From contig NC_089182.1 in assembly GCF_947507565.1 (NCBI RefSeq), forward strand, positions 1,798,001-1,862,000: a stretch of 64,000 nt of DNA, read 5' to 3'. The notes under the pieces were generated by a model that saw nothing but the letters and a program-made list of their open reading frames with translations, was not told the DNA's origin and made no database searches. The position numbers and the translations under genes were made by a program. The DNA is from Oscarella lobularis (taxonomy: Eukaryota; Porifera; Homoscleromorpha; Homosclerophorida; Oscarellidae). Shown here in pieces: positions 22,601 through 33,900 of the stretch. The stretch's first letter is position 1. Each line of letters starts with the position of its first letter.

Positions 22601-22809
22601 CCGAAATACGAAATATTGTGAAGAACGTGATGGCTACTTTTCCTGATTGTCTTGGCGGTAAGCATAGGAAAAGGCTTACGTCGCAATCAACATTTTCTCT
22701 CACGTTAGGTGGGGAAGAAGAAGAAGTTTTTGGCGATTTATTTGTTGCAGCGGGAGGAGTTGGCAACGCCATCTCCGTTTTAGTCAGCGATTTGTCTGAC
22801 AACAAGTAG
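19630..22809 (+). CDS. Short dystrophin-family protein: WW, EF-hand-like, ZZ, coiled coil
   Basis: Encodes the C-terminal signalling module of dystrophin without spectrin repeats or the actin-binding domain, like vertebrate Dp71/Dp116-type products. A candidate first coding exon (19630-19645) gives MPGIE and joins in frame to 19732. The WW domain is GWERAETNTGIPYYI + NDIEKKTQWDHP. Next come the EF-hand regions (AYKTAMKLRAVQKFVR, LMLNWLLNVYD, FGGGNVDPIVQSCFDYAR, AWLLAEPQAIVWLPTMHRL). The ZZ zinc finger has CNECKTYPMVGFR and DLCQSCFFSG, followed by TSSGEDVKDFARVLRNKL. A coiled coil (22140-22370, QDELHQLRQQ and following) and a C-terminal GDLFVAAGGVGNAISVLVSD close the protein; stop TAG at 22807-22809. 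Exons are about 40-200 bp. Upstream exons for a longer isoform would have to cross the retrotransposon region and were not found. Confidence 0.88.
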
Positions 22810-23094
22810 TCGCCGATTTACAGCGCAGCAATTTATGATCTGAATAAGAACCATGTTAGAACTAAGGGGCGGTGTGTCACGAAAATTTTTTCGCTGTTAT
22901 TTGTAGAGTTCTGTTAGTTCAAGGAACATTTCCATGCATTTAGCTTTTAATCTAGGCACTACAAGTAAAAATCGGTGCAGGAAAATTTTGGTTTTTTTCG
23001 AGCGCGAGTGCGCGTACTCGCGTACTCGCGTGCGCATCGACTACAAAGAGACGCGTAAATCGTTTAGCGCGAGTACTGAAAAGGATCTTGGGAA

Positions 23095-24401
23095 ATGGAA
23101 GGGATCGGCTGTCGCGTCGTTCGCGGTCCGGACTGGAAGTGGGGCAAGCAAGACGGCGGCGACGGTCACGTCGGCACGGTGCGAAGCTTCGAAACGACCG
23201 AAGAAGTCGTCGTCGTGTGGGACAACGGCACGGCGGCGAACTATCGCTGCTTCGGCTCGTACGACCTTCGCGTGCTCGACAGCGCTCCGTCGGGAATTCG
23301 TCACGAAGGCGCGACGTGCTACGGCTGTCGAATGCAGCCCGTCATCGGCACGCGATGGAAATGTCTCGACTGTTTCGATTGCGATCTTTGCTCGGCTTGC
23401 TACCACGCCGACAAGCACACTCTCAAGCACCGATTCGCTCGTATCACTGTACCCGGGTCAGACAGGTGAAGCGAATGAAAAATAAAACGCCCTTTCGCTT
23501 TCGCGTGACTTTTCTTTTTCTCCCTAGAGTCGTAATGGATTCGCGGAAGCGCAGTAAGAAAGTCCACTACAAGGGCCTTTATTCCGGCGCGCGCGTCGTT
23601 CGCGGCGTCGATTGGCAGTGGGAAGACCAAGACGGTGAGCGATCGTCGAAAGAAAAACTCGCGAGGTTCTTTCGAACGAATCTTTGTGTCCGTGACGTCA
23701 TAGGTGGTGTCGGTCGTCGCGGTCGCGTCACCGAGATTCAGGATTGGAGTGCGACGAGTCCTCGCAGCGCCGCCTACGTGCTCTGGGACGTCGGAACGAA
23801 GAATTTGTATCGGGTCGGATTCGAAGGAATGGTATACATCTATATATAGAATTTTCTTCTGATTATTTATATTACGTCTTATAGTCCGATTTGAAGTGCG
23901 TCGATCACGTGAAGGGCGGGTCGTATTACCGCGATCATTTGTCTTTGCTCGGTGGGACAGGGGGGGAGGGGGGCGTTTTCTTTATTATTATAATTGAGTT
24001 CTGGTCTCGTGTTTTGGCTACGTGTAGGTGACGTCATTGGACCCGTCGAATCTCCCGTGAGCATAGGCGATCGCGTCAAGGTCGACTTGGATTTGGAAAT
24101 TGTTCAGTCGTTGCAGCACGGTCACGGCGGATGGACGGACGGAATGGCAGAGGTGAAGAGATAGCGCCCTAGAAAGAAAGAGAAAAAAAATCATGGTTTT
24201 TTTCAGACTCTGGGAGTTGTCGGCACCGTCGTCGGCATCGACGAAGACAACGACGTCGTTGTGACGTATCCAAGTGGAAACAGGTCTAAAAAGTATAGAG
24301 GAAACGTTTTCGCTTATCCCTAATCTTATAACTAAAAAGATGGACGTTCAATCCTGCCATCGTCACGCGAGTCGTCTCGTCCGGAGTCCGACGAGCTCAT
24401 C

Positions 24402-24450
<49 letters not shown>

Positions 24451-27400
24451 AGCGCGATTGCCGGCGGCGATTCCCTCTTTACGTCAGAATCGAGTTGGAC
24501 GCTGGGCGCCGGCGTCGGCATCAGCATCGCCGACACCGGCCGAAGTCGAAGTGGGCGGCGACGGTAGCGGCGCCGGCGCTATACAAGTCGGCGACGTTGT
24601 GCAGATTGGAGTCGAATTAGACGAGATAAAGCTACTTCAAAGGAACCACGGCGAGTGGGCCGACTCGATGCTACCGGTAAAGGCGGCGGGCGATAGACCA
24701 CCGAGAACTCGTCCTATAGTCGTACGTATAGACACTGGGAAAAGTCGGAAAAGTAGTTCAAATCTACGACGACGGCGATCTCAAGGTGAGAAGATCGTTC
24801 TTTCTGTATTCCCGCGTCTCATTCTCTGCTCCTCTTGCGCGCAGGTGGAAGTGTTGGGACAAGCGTGGACGTACAATCCGCTAGCCGTCACAAAGCTCGC
24901 CGCCGTCTCGTCGAACGCGGCGGCGTCAACAGGTGGGACGAACGCTAATAGGAATGAGTTTACACATGTCCTCACCAGCTGCTTCACATAAAATAAACTA
25001 AAGTATAGTATGGTATATTCAGTAGTTAGAAACGTCCTAAATGCGGTGTTAGTTCGCCTAACTACCTCGCTGTGCTGTGTAAATGTACAATAGCCTTTTA
25101 CTATGCAAAGTGCTTTACCGCAGCGTAGTGTAAATACTCTATAGTACTCGTTTTGTTAGAACCTTTGTCCGGTGTGCTGAAAAAGATGTTCGAGACGCAC
25201 ATCTCCGACGATCCGGCCGAGGAACTCGTCAAGGCGGCGGCGACCGGCGATTTGGACGCGGTCGAAGGAGCGCTCGAAAATCCTTCGAACAATGTGAGGA
25301 GAGAGGACGAACAACGACGAAAAAATAATGACTTTCTTTTCTCCTCTTTCGCTTTCGAAGGTCAACAGCGTTTTCGCTGGCGTCTGCCCTCTTCACGCGG
25401 CGTGTCAGAACGGGCACAAGAGCGTCGTGGGCTACCTCATTGGCAAAGGAGCCGACATCGAGATTGAAGTACGCAAAGAGAGAGAGCGAGAAATTCTCCA
25501 CTATGATATTTCGTTTCGTAGGACAAGGACGGCGATCGAGCAATTCATCATGCCTGCTTTGGCGACGAGCCGGAAATAGTCGAACTTCTCGCCGGCGCCG
25601 GCGCCGATTTAAATGTTCGAAATCGACGGAAAAAGGGCGCGTTGCACATAGCCGTCGGACAGGGTCACATCGCCGTCGTCAAAGTTCTACTCAAGCATAA
25701 ATGCCACGCAAGTCGACAAGTGGGTTCTCTTTGCCCGTGGACATTCGACTGGTTCATTTCTTTTTGCTTCAGGACGGCGACGGGGACACTCCCCTTCACG
25801 AGGCCATAGCCAAACGAAAGGACGAAGCCGTCGCTTTGCTGATGGACGCCAAAGCCGATTTGGAAGTGACGAATAATCACGGTTTTAATCCCATTCATCA
25901 TGCCGCTCTACGCGGGAACTCGTCGTAAGGGCGAATATACGCAAAACGATGTATTTTGAAACTCTAAGCTGAGCTTTTCTCAGTGCCATGCGAATCGTTT
26001 TGTCGAAGATGAGTCGCCTGTGGCTTGTGAACGAGAAAAAAGACGACGGATACACGGCCTTGCACTTGGCCTCCTTGAACAATCACATAGAAGTGGCTGA
26101 GCTGCTTCTGGCAATGGTGAGTGCATATATTCTATTTATCTTATGCAAGTATTTTGCGCAGGGCAAAGCGAATCGTGACGTGCAGAACAGCCAGCTCGAG
26201 ACGCCGCTCCACCTGGCAGTAGAAAGACAGCATCTTCAGTTAGTCAAAGTGAGATAAAAAGAACGACGACGATAAATTTTTCAATTGTTTCCTCCATCGT
26301 GACGTGTTTTCTCTTAGCTCCTGGTGCGGTCCGGTGCCAAGGTGAACATACCGGAACGCGACGGCGACACGCCGCTTCACGGCGCCCTTCGTCATCACAC
26401 TCTATCTCAACTGAAACAACTCACCGACACGCAGAACGTCGACAAGGTCGGACAGAAAAACGTGACGATAGTCACCCTCCCTAATCTCTCGTTCAGCTTC
26501 TCGTCGGCGTCGGAGCGTCGTCGGACAAGAAGAGCGGCGCTTCCATAGCGACGTTTCTCGTTCAGAACGGTGCCGACGTGCACGTGACGAACAAAAAAGG
26601 TCAAACGCCGCTGGATTTATGCGCCGATCCCAATCTGGCTCGATCGCTGAAACGGACGGCGCAGGATCAGTCGCCCGTGGTCAGCGGAAAGCGGACGGAG
26701 ATTTTGACGCCCGACCTGACCGAATGTATGGTGTGTTCGGATAATCGGCGTGACACGCTTTTCGGTCCGTGCGGGCACGTCGCCTGCTGCTCGACGTGTT
26801 CGCCTCGCGTAAAGAAATGCTTGATATGCAAGCAGCCTGTTCAGTCAAGAACAAAGGTTTGTTGGGTGGGGGGGACGTCGGAATTTTGCCAGCCATCGCC
26901 GTCTGTCCAGATTGAAGAATGCGTGGTTTGTTCGGACAAGCCGGCGGCCGTTCTTTTTGAACCGTGCGGGCACATGTGCGCATGCGAAGGTGAGAAAATC
27001 AATCAAAGTTCTTATTTGTCTTGGAAGAAAATTGTGTGCGTTTGTTTCTCAGGTTGCGCCGGTCTGATGAAGAAGTGCGTTCAGTGTAGAGTTGTCATCG
27101 AAAAGTCTATACCATTCCACGTCTGCTGTGGAAGCAAAGGTTTGTTCATGTCAATTTTTGGGGGGTCGTTTTAACGTTAATCTTGATTGCGTAGATTTGG
27201 CTGAGCAAGACTTGTCCTTGCTGGACGACGCGGAGATTGAGACACTTCAGCAGCAGCTGCAAGACATGAAAGACCAGGTGCGACGAAAGTCTCAGCAGTG
27301 AGTGTTTGCTCACGTTTGATTCTTTTCAGACCCAATGCCCCGTTTGCATGGATCGTCGTAAGAACGTCATCTTTCTCTGTGGCCACGGTACTTGTCAAGT

Positions 27401-27470
27401 ATGCGGGGATCGAATGCGCGAGTGTCCCATCTGTAGAAAAGCCATTAATCAGCGCATCCTTTTATTTTGA
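23095..27470 (+). CDS. MIB1: Mind bomb E3 ubiquitin ligase (MIB1-type, three RINGs)
   Basis: Mind bomb ubiquitinates Delta and Serrate/Jagged so that they are endocytosed and can activate Notch. Domains in order: MIB/HERC2 ([15 protein letters not shown]); ZZ finger ([19 protein letters not shown]); a second MIB/HERC2 ([15 protein letters not shown]); two MIB repeats ([19 protein letters not shown] and [19 protein letters not shown]), the first followed by a 17-residue poly-Gly tract; ankyrin repeats from about 25380 to 26640 ([52 protein letters not shown]); RING 1 ([20 protein letters not shown]); RING 2 ([20 protein letters not shown]); a coiled coil; and RING 3 ([20 protein letters not shown]), ending INQRILLF. 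Three RINGs point to MIB1 rather than MIB2. Stop TGA at 27468-27470. Confidence 0.93.
24403..24450 (+). repeat. (GGC)n microsatellite coding poly-Gly in Mind bomb
   Basis: An uninterrupted GGC run of about 16 units inside an exon, in the frame that reads Gly. It sits in the linker between the two MIB repeats. Confidence 0.9.
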
Positions 27471-28263
27471 TTTTGCCCTATATGATTTGCACTCTATTCT
27501 ATTAGTTAACTGTTAGTTGCGTTTCTGGACTACTCTAAGGTTTCACGCCTTTTTGCTAGCCAGGCGCTTTCGGGTTTAGTCACTTTTCTAGAAAGACTAA
27601 TTACGGTGTTTGTCCTGAACGCAAAAATTCAAAAGTACCGTTAGTAGTAGTAGTAGTGGTAGTAGTAGTAGCAGTAGCAGCAGCAGCAGTAGCAGCAACG
27701 CCCAATGAGCGAGGCAGCTGAACAGCTACTCCCTTCTGATGTCAGCATTCAAGTGAAGCAGGTATGATTCTCTTTTCTTTGTGTCTTTTTTGTTCTGTAT
27801 AGGATCAAAGGATCATACCGACGAGGTCGATGAAGAGCTTTCCGATGTCTTCATTCACCCCTGGGCTCCGGGGTGACTAAATAAAACCGGCCCAACTCTG
27901 TTGCCACGAGGTTTAAAATTGGCTCACCTGTGATGAGGGTTATGCAGTGCACCCTCCCCCCTCCAGGACTGCGGTGGGTAAAAAAGTGGTCCCCCTGGAA
28001 TCAGGCTGCCAGCGCTCACATCCGAGACTGTCCAGTCCCAGGCGTCTGAGCCAAGAGAATAAACGGGCTCTAACTCCGACCGAGGGGAGTATGGAGTGAC
28101 CCCCACGAAGCCTGTGCAGGCAGGTGAACAGCGAAAGGTGAGGAGACCCATGCGCAAAAAAATGCTTCTTCCGGTTTATTTCCGGGTTTATCGAAATACA
28201 TTTTATGTGACGTCATTATCTGGTAATCATAGCCAACTGATCATAGCCCGTATAAAAGCGACA
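27471..28263. other. Intergenic region between Mind bomb and the USP gene, with (AGT/AGC)n repeat and a possible small ORF
   Basis: A trinucleotide AGT/AGC repeat spans 27641-27698. Right after it, ATG 27705 opens a possible two-exon ORF (27705-27761 joined to 27803-27880, 44 codons) with good splice motifs (GCAG|GTATGA and TGTATAG|GATC) and an AATAAA at its end. No family is recognised. The block 27840-28140 looks compositionally different (GC-rich patches such as CCCTGGGCTCCGGGGTGA), but I could not identify it as a known repeat. Confidence 0.35.
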
Positions 28264-30732
28264 ATGTCTGCTCGATTTGTTCAGCAGACAAGCGTTGACT
28301 CCGTATACCAGACGATGGGCCCTCTATCGAATAAGGGACTGAAAAATCCGTCGGGAGACAACAACTGCTTTCTCAATTCGTCGATCCAAGTGCGAGAGAG
28401 AACGCGCTTGGTTGACGTCATCCTCCTAGGCTTGCCCGTAGATTCTCTGGCATTTGGACGTCTTCCGAAGAAGCTTTCGGCACGTGCACGTCGAATCGCC
28501 TCGCGAGAAATGCCAACTGGGCAAAGCTTGCGTCGTTTGTTCGCTGGAAGTAGGGCGCGACTCGGCAGAGTCTATCCTATATTTCCCATTTCCTTCAGGT
28601 GATGTTCACCCAGTATCAGCACAGCCAAATGACCGTCTTACCGCCCGATGTGATGCGACAGGCGATGGCTCACAGTTTTGCGGTGCGCAAGCGCAAATAA
28701 TAAAAATTATGACGTCAATTATTACCTTTGGGTGTAGCATCAGAATCGATTTCAGCTCGGCGTGATGGACGACGGAGCAGAGTGCTACGTGAAGCTCCTC
28801 TCGTCTTTCCTATATCAAAAATAATTCTAATAATGGCTATTTTTCATTAGGAACACATTCTCAGCTGTGTTCACCGTCACTTGAATCCTCGCGAAGACGA
28901 CACCCAAATTCCGTGCACGTTGTCCCACTGCATCACCCATCGGAAGTTTGCCATGGACATACTAGAAAACGTTGGCAATATAATTTACAATAAAAATCTC
29001 ACCAACCGCTTTTCCTCAGTATAACTGCTCCTTCTGCCAATCAACATCAGAGCCATTTGTCTATGAGCAGATAATCAATTACGTGTCCGTCTTCTCTTTG
29101 ATGTAGGAAGAAAACCAGCTCCGATTTTCTCCGTCCTTGTACTTTTTTCAAATTTTTGCAGAGCTCAGCACACGGCCAATAGCAAAGGAAGTCGTCAGGC
29201 AACGTTCGGAGAGAATCTATACAAGAGCGGATCATCAGGGCAATATCAAGTCTGCCAAAATGTATGGCTTATCATGAATACTGCACTTGTGGTTGTCGTG
29301 ACGCAATTGGGGTTCCCATATGTATTACTTTCGTTATCGCACTGATTGTCCTGTTTTTACAAGCGAATCCTTACTTCTTGTTTATTGTTTAGCCTTCTTG
29401 CCGACAATTTATTGGCATCCAGAAGACGCTGCTCAACCAGCCTGATGTTTGTACGGTTTATTTTTCCCCCGTTCCACCCCACGTACAAATATTCTTTCCT
29501 CTCGCCAGTGAGCATAGGTCTCGTGTGGGACACGGACTGCGCCAGCAAAGATCAAATATCTCAAGTAGCCCATATGATTGATACAAGTATTAGACTCAGC
29601 GAGGTCTCAGCGTCTAATGGAAGAGAATACATTACACCCCCGAGAGCCCATCTTTTGCAGGTTTTTAACACTGCCCACCCATCGACAAGGGAAGAAAACG
29701 AGTACGTCTTGGTCGCCCTGATGGCCTACTACGGGATGCATTATTCTACCTACTGCTTTCATACCAAACAAGAAGCGTGGATCTACTTCGATGACAGTCG
29801 CTTTCGAAAGGTAACGACGGAGATGAGGTACGGGCTGGCTTGAGTCGATCTTTTCCTATATAGGTTGGTTCCTCTTGGGATCTCGTCGTGAAGGAATGCC
29901 TAAAGGGTCACTACCAACCTCTGCTCCTCGTCTACGCCCGTCGATCGGCGACGCCCGTTCCGCGCGTTGATGCAGCGCCGCCTGTTCCGCGCGTTGATGC
30001 AGCGCCGCCTGTTCCGCGCGTCGATGCAGCGCCGCCACCGACGACGACGACGACGACGACGACGACGATGACTCGGAGCGTGCCAAGCGCTCCGCCGGAA
30101 GATCTGATGACTTTTCACGGTGAGGGAGGGGAGGACATTTTGCATCTACTTTCGCGTGTTTTTAGAGCCGGAGACTGAAAGCGGTGGCGTCGACGCGACG
30201 AAGGACGATAAGACGGATGATCTCATAGCAACTGCGCAAGAAAAGGAGCGTGCCGGCGATCTCGACGGTGCACTTGATTCGTACGCTCAAGCCTTCAGTG
30301 AGTCTATATTCGAGTTGTCGTCGCCCCTTCTTCTTCATCGCTCTTTCTCGCAGAAAGCTACAACGAGACGATAGCCCGTCTCCCGGCGGAGTCTAGTCTG
30401 ACGACGGTGGAAGAGAAGCGAGATCGATGCCGTCTGCGAGCGAAAAGCTTGGCGCGGAAATTAGGAATTCATCGGCAAAAGACAGTCGACAAGACGAGCA
30501 GAGAATTCGCAGCGACACCGCAGACGGCACCTAAAGCAAAGTAAGTATACATTGTCAGTGCGGTTAATGAATAGTTGTGGCTAGTGCTGCCTGCTTTAGC
30601 GCTGGACCTGCAACAATAGCCGACAAAACAGTATCGAAGTGCGAGCTGTGCGGTGCGACTACTTTATACTTGGTTAGAGGGATGTGCGCTCTGTGTCGCT
30701 ACAACAAAACTCAAAAACGTCCCGCTCCGTAG
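28264..30732 (+). CDS. USP53/USP54-like deubiquitinase with C-terminal zinc-ribbon-like module
   Basis: Start MSARFVQQTSVDSVY at 28264. The Cys box is GLKNPSGDNNCFLNSSIQ, close to USP53/54 (GLLNEPGQNSCFLNSAVQ), and keeps the catalytic Cys. It is followed by LWHLDVFRRSFRHVHVES, VMFTQYQHSQMTVLPPDVMR, GVMDDGAECY, CITHRKFAMDILEN, SIGLVWDTDCASKDQ, and the His box region YGMHYSTYCFHTKQEAWIYF with FDD. Family knowledge: USP53 and USP54 were long called inactive, and K63-directed activity has since been reported. After the catalytic domain come three 27-bp direct repeats (29957-30037) encoding VPRVDAAPP, a poly-Thr run, a TPR/MIT-like helical segment (IATAQEKERAGDLDGALDSY) and a terminal C-X2-C pair (CELCGATTLYLVRGMCALCR). 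Stop TAG at 30730-30732. The exon structure between 29040 and 29510 is uncertain. Confidence 0.82.
29957..30037 (+). repeat. Three tandem 27-bp units in the USP gene
   Basis: Units start at 29957, 29984 and 30011, each coding VPRVDAAPP. The third unit differs at a synonymous site. A (ACG)n poly-Thr run follows to about 30066. Confidence 0.9.
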
Positions 30733-30740
30733 TTGGGCGT

Positions 30741-30766
30741 GGGGGGGGGGGGGGGGGGGGGGGGGG
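30741..30766 (+). repeat. Poly-G homopolymer, 26 bp
   Basis: An uninterrupted run of G just after the USP stop codon. Such runs are prone to length error in assemblies. Confidence 0.95.
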
Positions 30767-30960
30767 AGCTATTTTAGGCGAATGTCTTACTACGTACGTT
30801 CGCATACCATTTTGTATACGATATGATTATGATTAAACATTCGGTAGATAAATTTAGACGGCTTATTGCATGGCCATCCGGATTTGTCCAGTATAATAAT
30901 AGCAGCAATCTTTTTTTGCATTTGAAGTGTTTGCGTGCATGCCTGTGGTGTTGGCAAACC

Positions 30961-33900
30961 TCATCTCGTAGCGAGGCAAGACTGGCAGCAATCACGCTCA
31001 GAAAAGTACGACATGTCTGATGAGTCGCATATCCACGAGCCGACCGTCGCTAGAACCGTCCGGCAGTAGTATTCGCTTTCGTCTCGACATTCTATCACAA
31101 ACAATAAAAAACAAAAAAAATTAATTTTTTAACGATTTTTTACGTAGTCTGTTTACCCCGCGGCGGACACGACGGCATGCTGCATCCTCTGACGGCGGAC
31201 GGCAGTAAGACAGACGCGCATTCGGACATCGCCACTTCTTTCTCCGTTACCGTCGATTGGCAAACGAAACTCTTCCACTGTTTCCCCTCGCCGCAAGTGA
31301 TCGAACACTACATACGCCACGAACAGCGTTGCATAAAATTAACCACAGACGTACGCGCGACGGACGAACCGGTTGCCAGCCGTTATCGACCCAAGTCCCT
31401 GTAGGACAACTCTGGATCTCGCACTTCTTTTTCTTCTTCGGCTTCCTCTCGGACGAGCAACGTCGCTTGCTCACCTTCTTCGGTCCGCCGCGTCTCGCGT
31501 CGCGATCCTCGACGCAAGTCACGACGCGTCGTCGTTGGCCGACGCCGCACGACGCACTGCACGTCGTCCACTCGCCCGACTGCCAACGAGGTTCGCACGG
31601 CTGTACATTGCAGTCGCGAGACGCAGTCGGCGTCTCGCCGCCGCCGCACAGGCTCGAAGCGACGGGAAAACCGGTTGCCGTTTCCTTGCAGACGAGCTGG
31701 CGAGTCTGGCGACCGCCGCCGCAACTTCGCGGGCACGCCGACCATTCGGTGTACGTCCAAACGTAGTCGTGACGAAGGGAGATCGAATCCGATCGACGAT
31801 CGAGCTGATAGCGATATGATACGTTGACCGCGTTTTCTTGGACGAGGACCTGCGCATGAAAAAATATACCGCGTAGGCTGTGTGAATTGGCGCGTCGTGT
31901 GTTTTTCTCACCATAATATGTAAGGGTCTTAGCGTCGGTCCCTTTATGAAAATCGTCTCCGAATGGTCGTGATTTCGCTGGTAGATGACGGACGCTCCAT
32001 CGGCCGAGTAAATTCCCGAATTCGCGATCGCTTGGCCGTTGAAGAAGAAATTCGAGTGGAGACCGCTTTTCAGCGCTACGAAGGTTGGAAGAGTCGCTTC
32101 GATCAATTCTCCGCTCTTTTTTTCACCTACCTAGATAATTCGAACTGTTCTCTTCCTCCACGCGAATTCGCGAAGCGCCAGCGGGAACCCGAACAACGAG
32201 ACGATGAATAAAACGAACTAGTCGTACACGTACAGAAGAGCGCTAGAGAAATGCAACGTCGTGACGACTTTCGTATACCGCGAGTGTAACGACGAAGAAA
32301 ACGACCCGAAACGCTTGCGCAGCTACTGCCGTTGCCGCCGCAGACGCCGCAGTCGTCAATTTCGCACCTTATTCTCTAAGCGCGCCGCACGAAAAGCTAG
32401 ACAAACGCGGACAGCGAGCTCGGCGTCTTACCACGCACTTGCCCTGCACGCACACGTGCTGATCGTCGTTGCCGCACGCTAAACCGTCAGGGGCTCTGTC
32501 GGCCAGTTTCACCGGTTCGCGGGCTCGAACGCACCAGACTTGACATTGAAGTCGGGGATCTAGAGAAAAGTCGTTAAAACGCCACTCGATGAATTACTTC
32601 CTCTACCTAGATGAAGGTACGGTTTCCAATGACTGTTGTACGAGGCGCACGTGACTTGGCGACTGGTATCCGAACCAGGAGGACACGCCTGAAAAAAAAG
32701 ATGCATTAGCCTTCAAAACTCTCTTTGTCTATCTCCCGTACCTGGATGTGGCACAAGCGATACTGGAACGATTTGCCAGAGCACCTGTAGGCAAATGTCT
32801 CTTATACGTATTTGGGACTGGATCTCGTGTATCTCGGACATACTTTAAGCTCTTGCACCGTCGTCGTCGTTTCTGCACACCCCTGCCGCACGACATTGAG
32901 CAGGAATCGTATTTTGACCAGGAGCTCCACACCTCTGGAACGCAATGACCGTTTACGCATACCTGAGTCAATCAGCTCAGTATAGTGACAGCCGAGTTCT
33001 CCCACATAACGTTACCGACGTCTTATTACAAGCCATTCCATCTGGCGCTAGCAATGACGTTTTTGTGCACGTAACGCCTCCATCGAGAGAGCACGTCAAA
33101 GAAGAACAAACGTCGTCGTCGTCGTCGCCAGAGCCCTAAAAATGAAAGCAAAGTGTAACAAAATGTATAGAAAAGTCACTATATACCGATCTGTTGCATT
33201 CCGTCGCTAAAGATCCGTAAAACTCACGACAAACCGCAATTTTGCTCGTCGGCTTTGACGACGTGACGACTACTTTCTCTAAACAGCTGCCACCAGCCGA
33301 GCTTCAAATTATCGAGTTTATTTTGAGAAGAAAAAACAGGATGACAGATGCTGGACTTACCGCAAAAATTCATCGAAAGCCATTCGACTGCAAGACGACC
33401 AATCGGTCGGCCAAAATGAATGAGGAATTTTCTCGCCCATGATTTGCGGTCGACAGCCCGCCGGCTCGTCGTGGGGCATTCCAAATCTAACATCGGCATG
33501 CGAATGGGTTCCCTCGTTTACGAATTCGTTTACGTTATACGTACGTGTGGCCTAGTTCATGAGCTATCGTGCGACCGAGGTCGAAGTCGTCCGCGTCGCG
33601 ACTGACAGCGCAGGCTCGGTTGGCGTCGCACGCGCCGCCGGCGAACGCGGCGCCAAGCGTGCCCGCCTCGTTGCACACGGATCGCCTTTAGGAGATCGAG
33701 GGAGCTGCGCGGACCTCGCGAGAAAAAAAAGGGCTGCACGCTGTTACCTGGTCAGTAAAAGAGCGACGTCGTGGTCGCTTTCGTTGCGCTGCAGGCGGGA
33801 TCTCGTCCATTGGCAGAAATCGGTCACTGATTGCTCAGCAGTCAATTCTTCGCTTTCCTTTATGGGACTTCCACTGGATAAGATGACAAGCCGAGAGACG

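Noticed and set aside
27840-28140. Candidate SINE or small-RNA gene between Mind bomb and the USP gene
   Set aside because: No A/B box pair, poly-A tail or tRNA-like fold could be recognised.
29957-30037. Direct repeats considered as a CRISPR array
   Set aside because: Units are adjacent with no spacers and encode an in-frame peptide repeat in a eukaryotic gene.
29900-30145. Minus-strand repeat-rich ORFs opposite the USP repeat
   Set aside because: They mirror the VPRVDAAPP and poly-Thr repeats on the coding strand.
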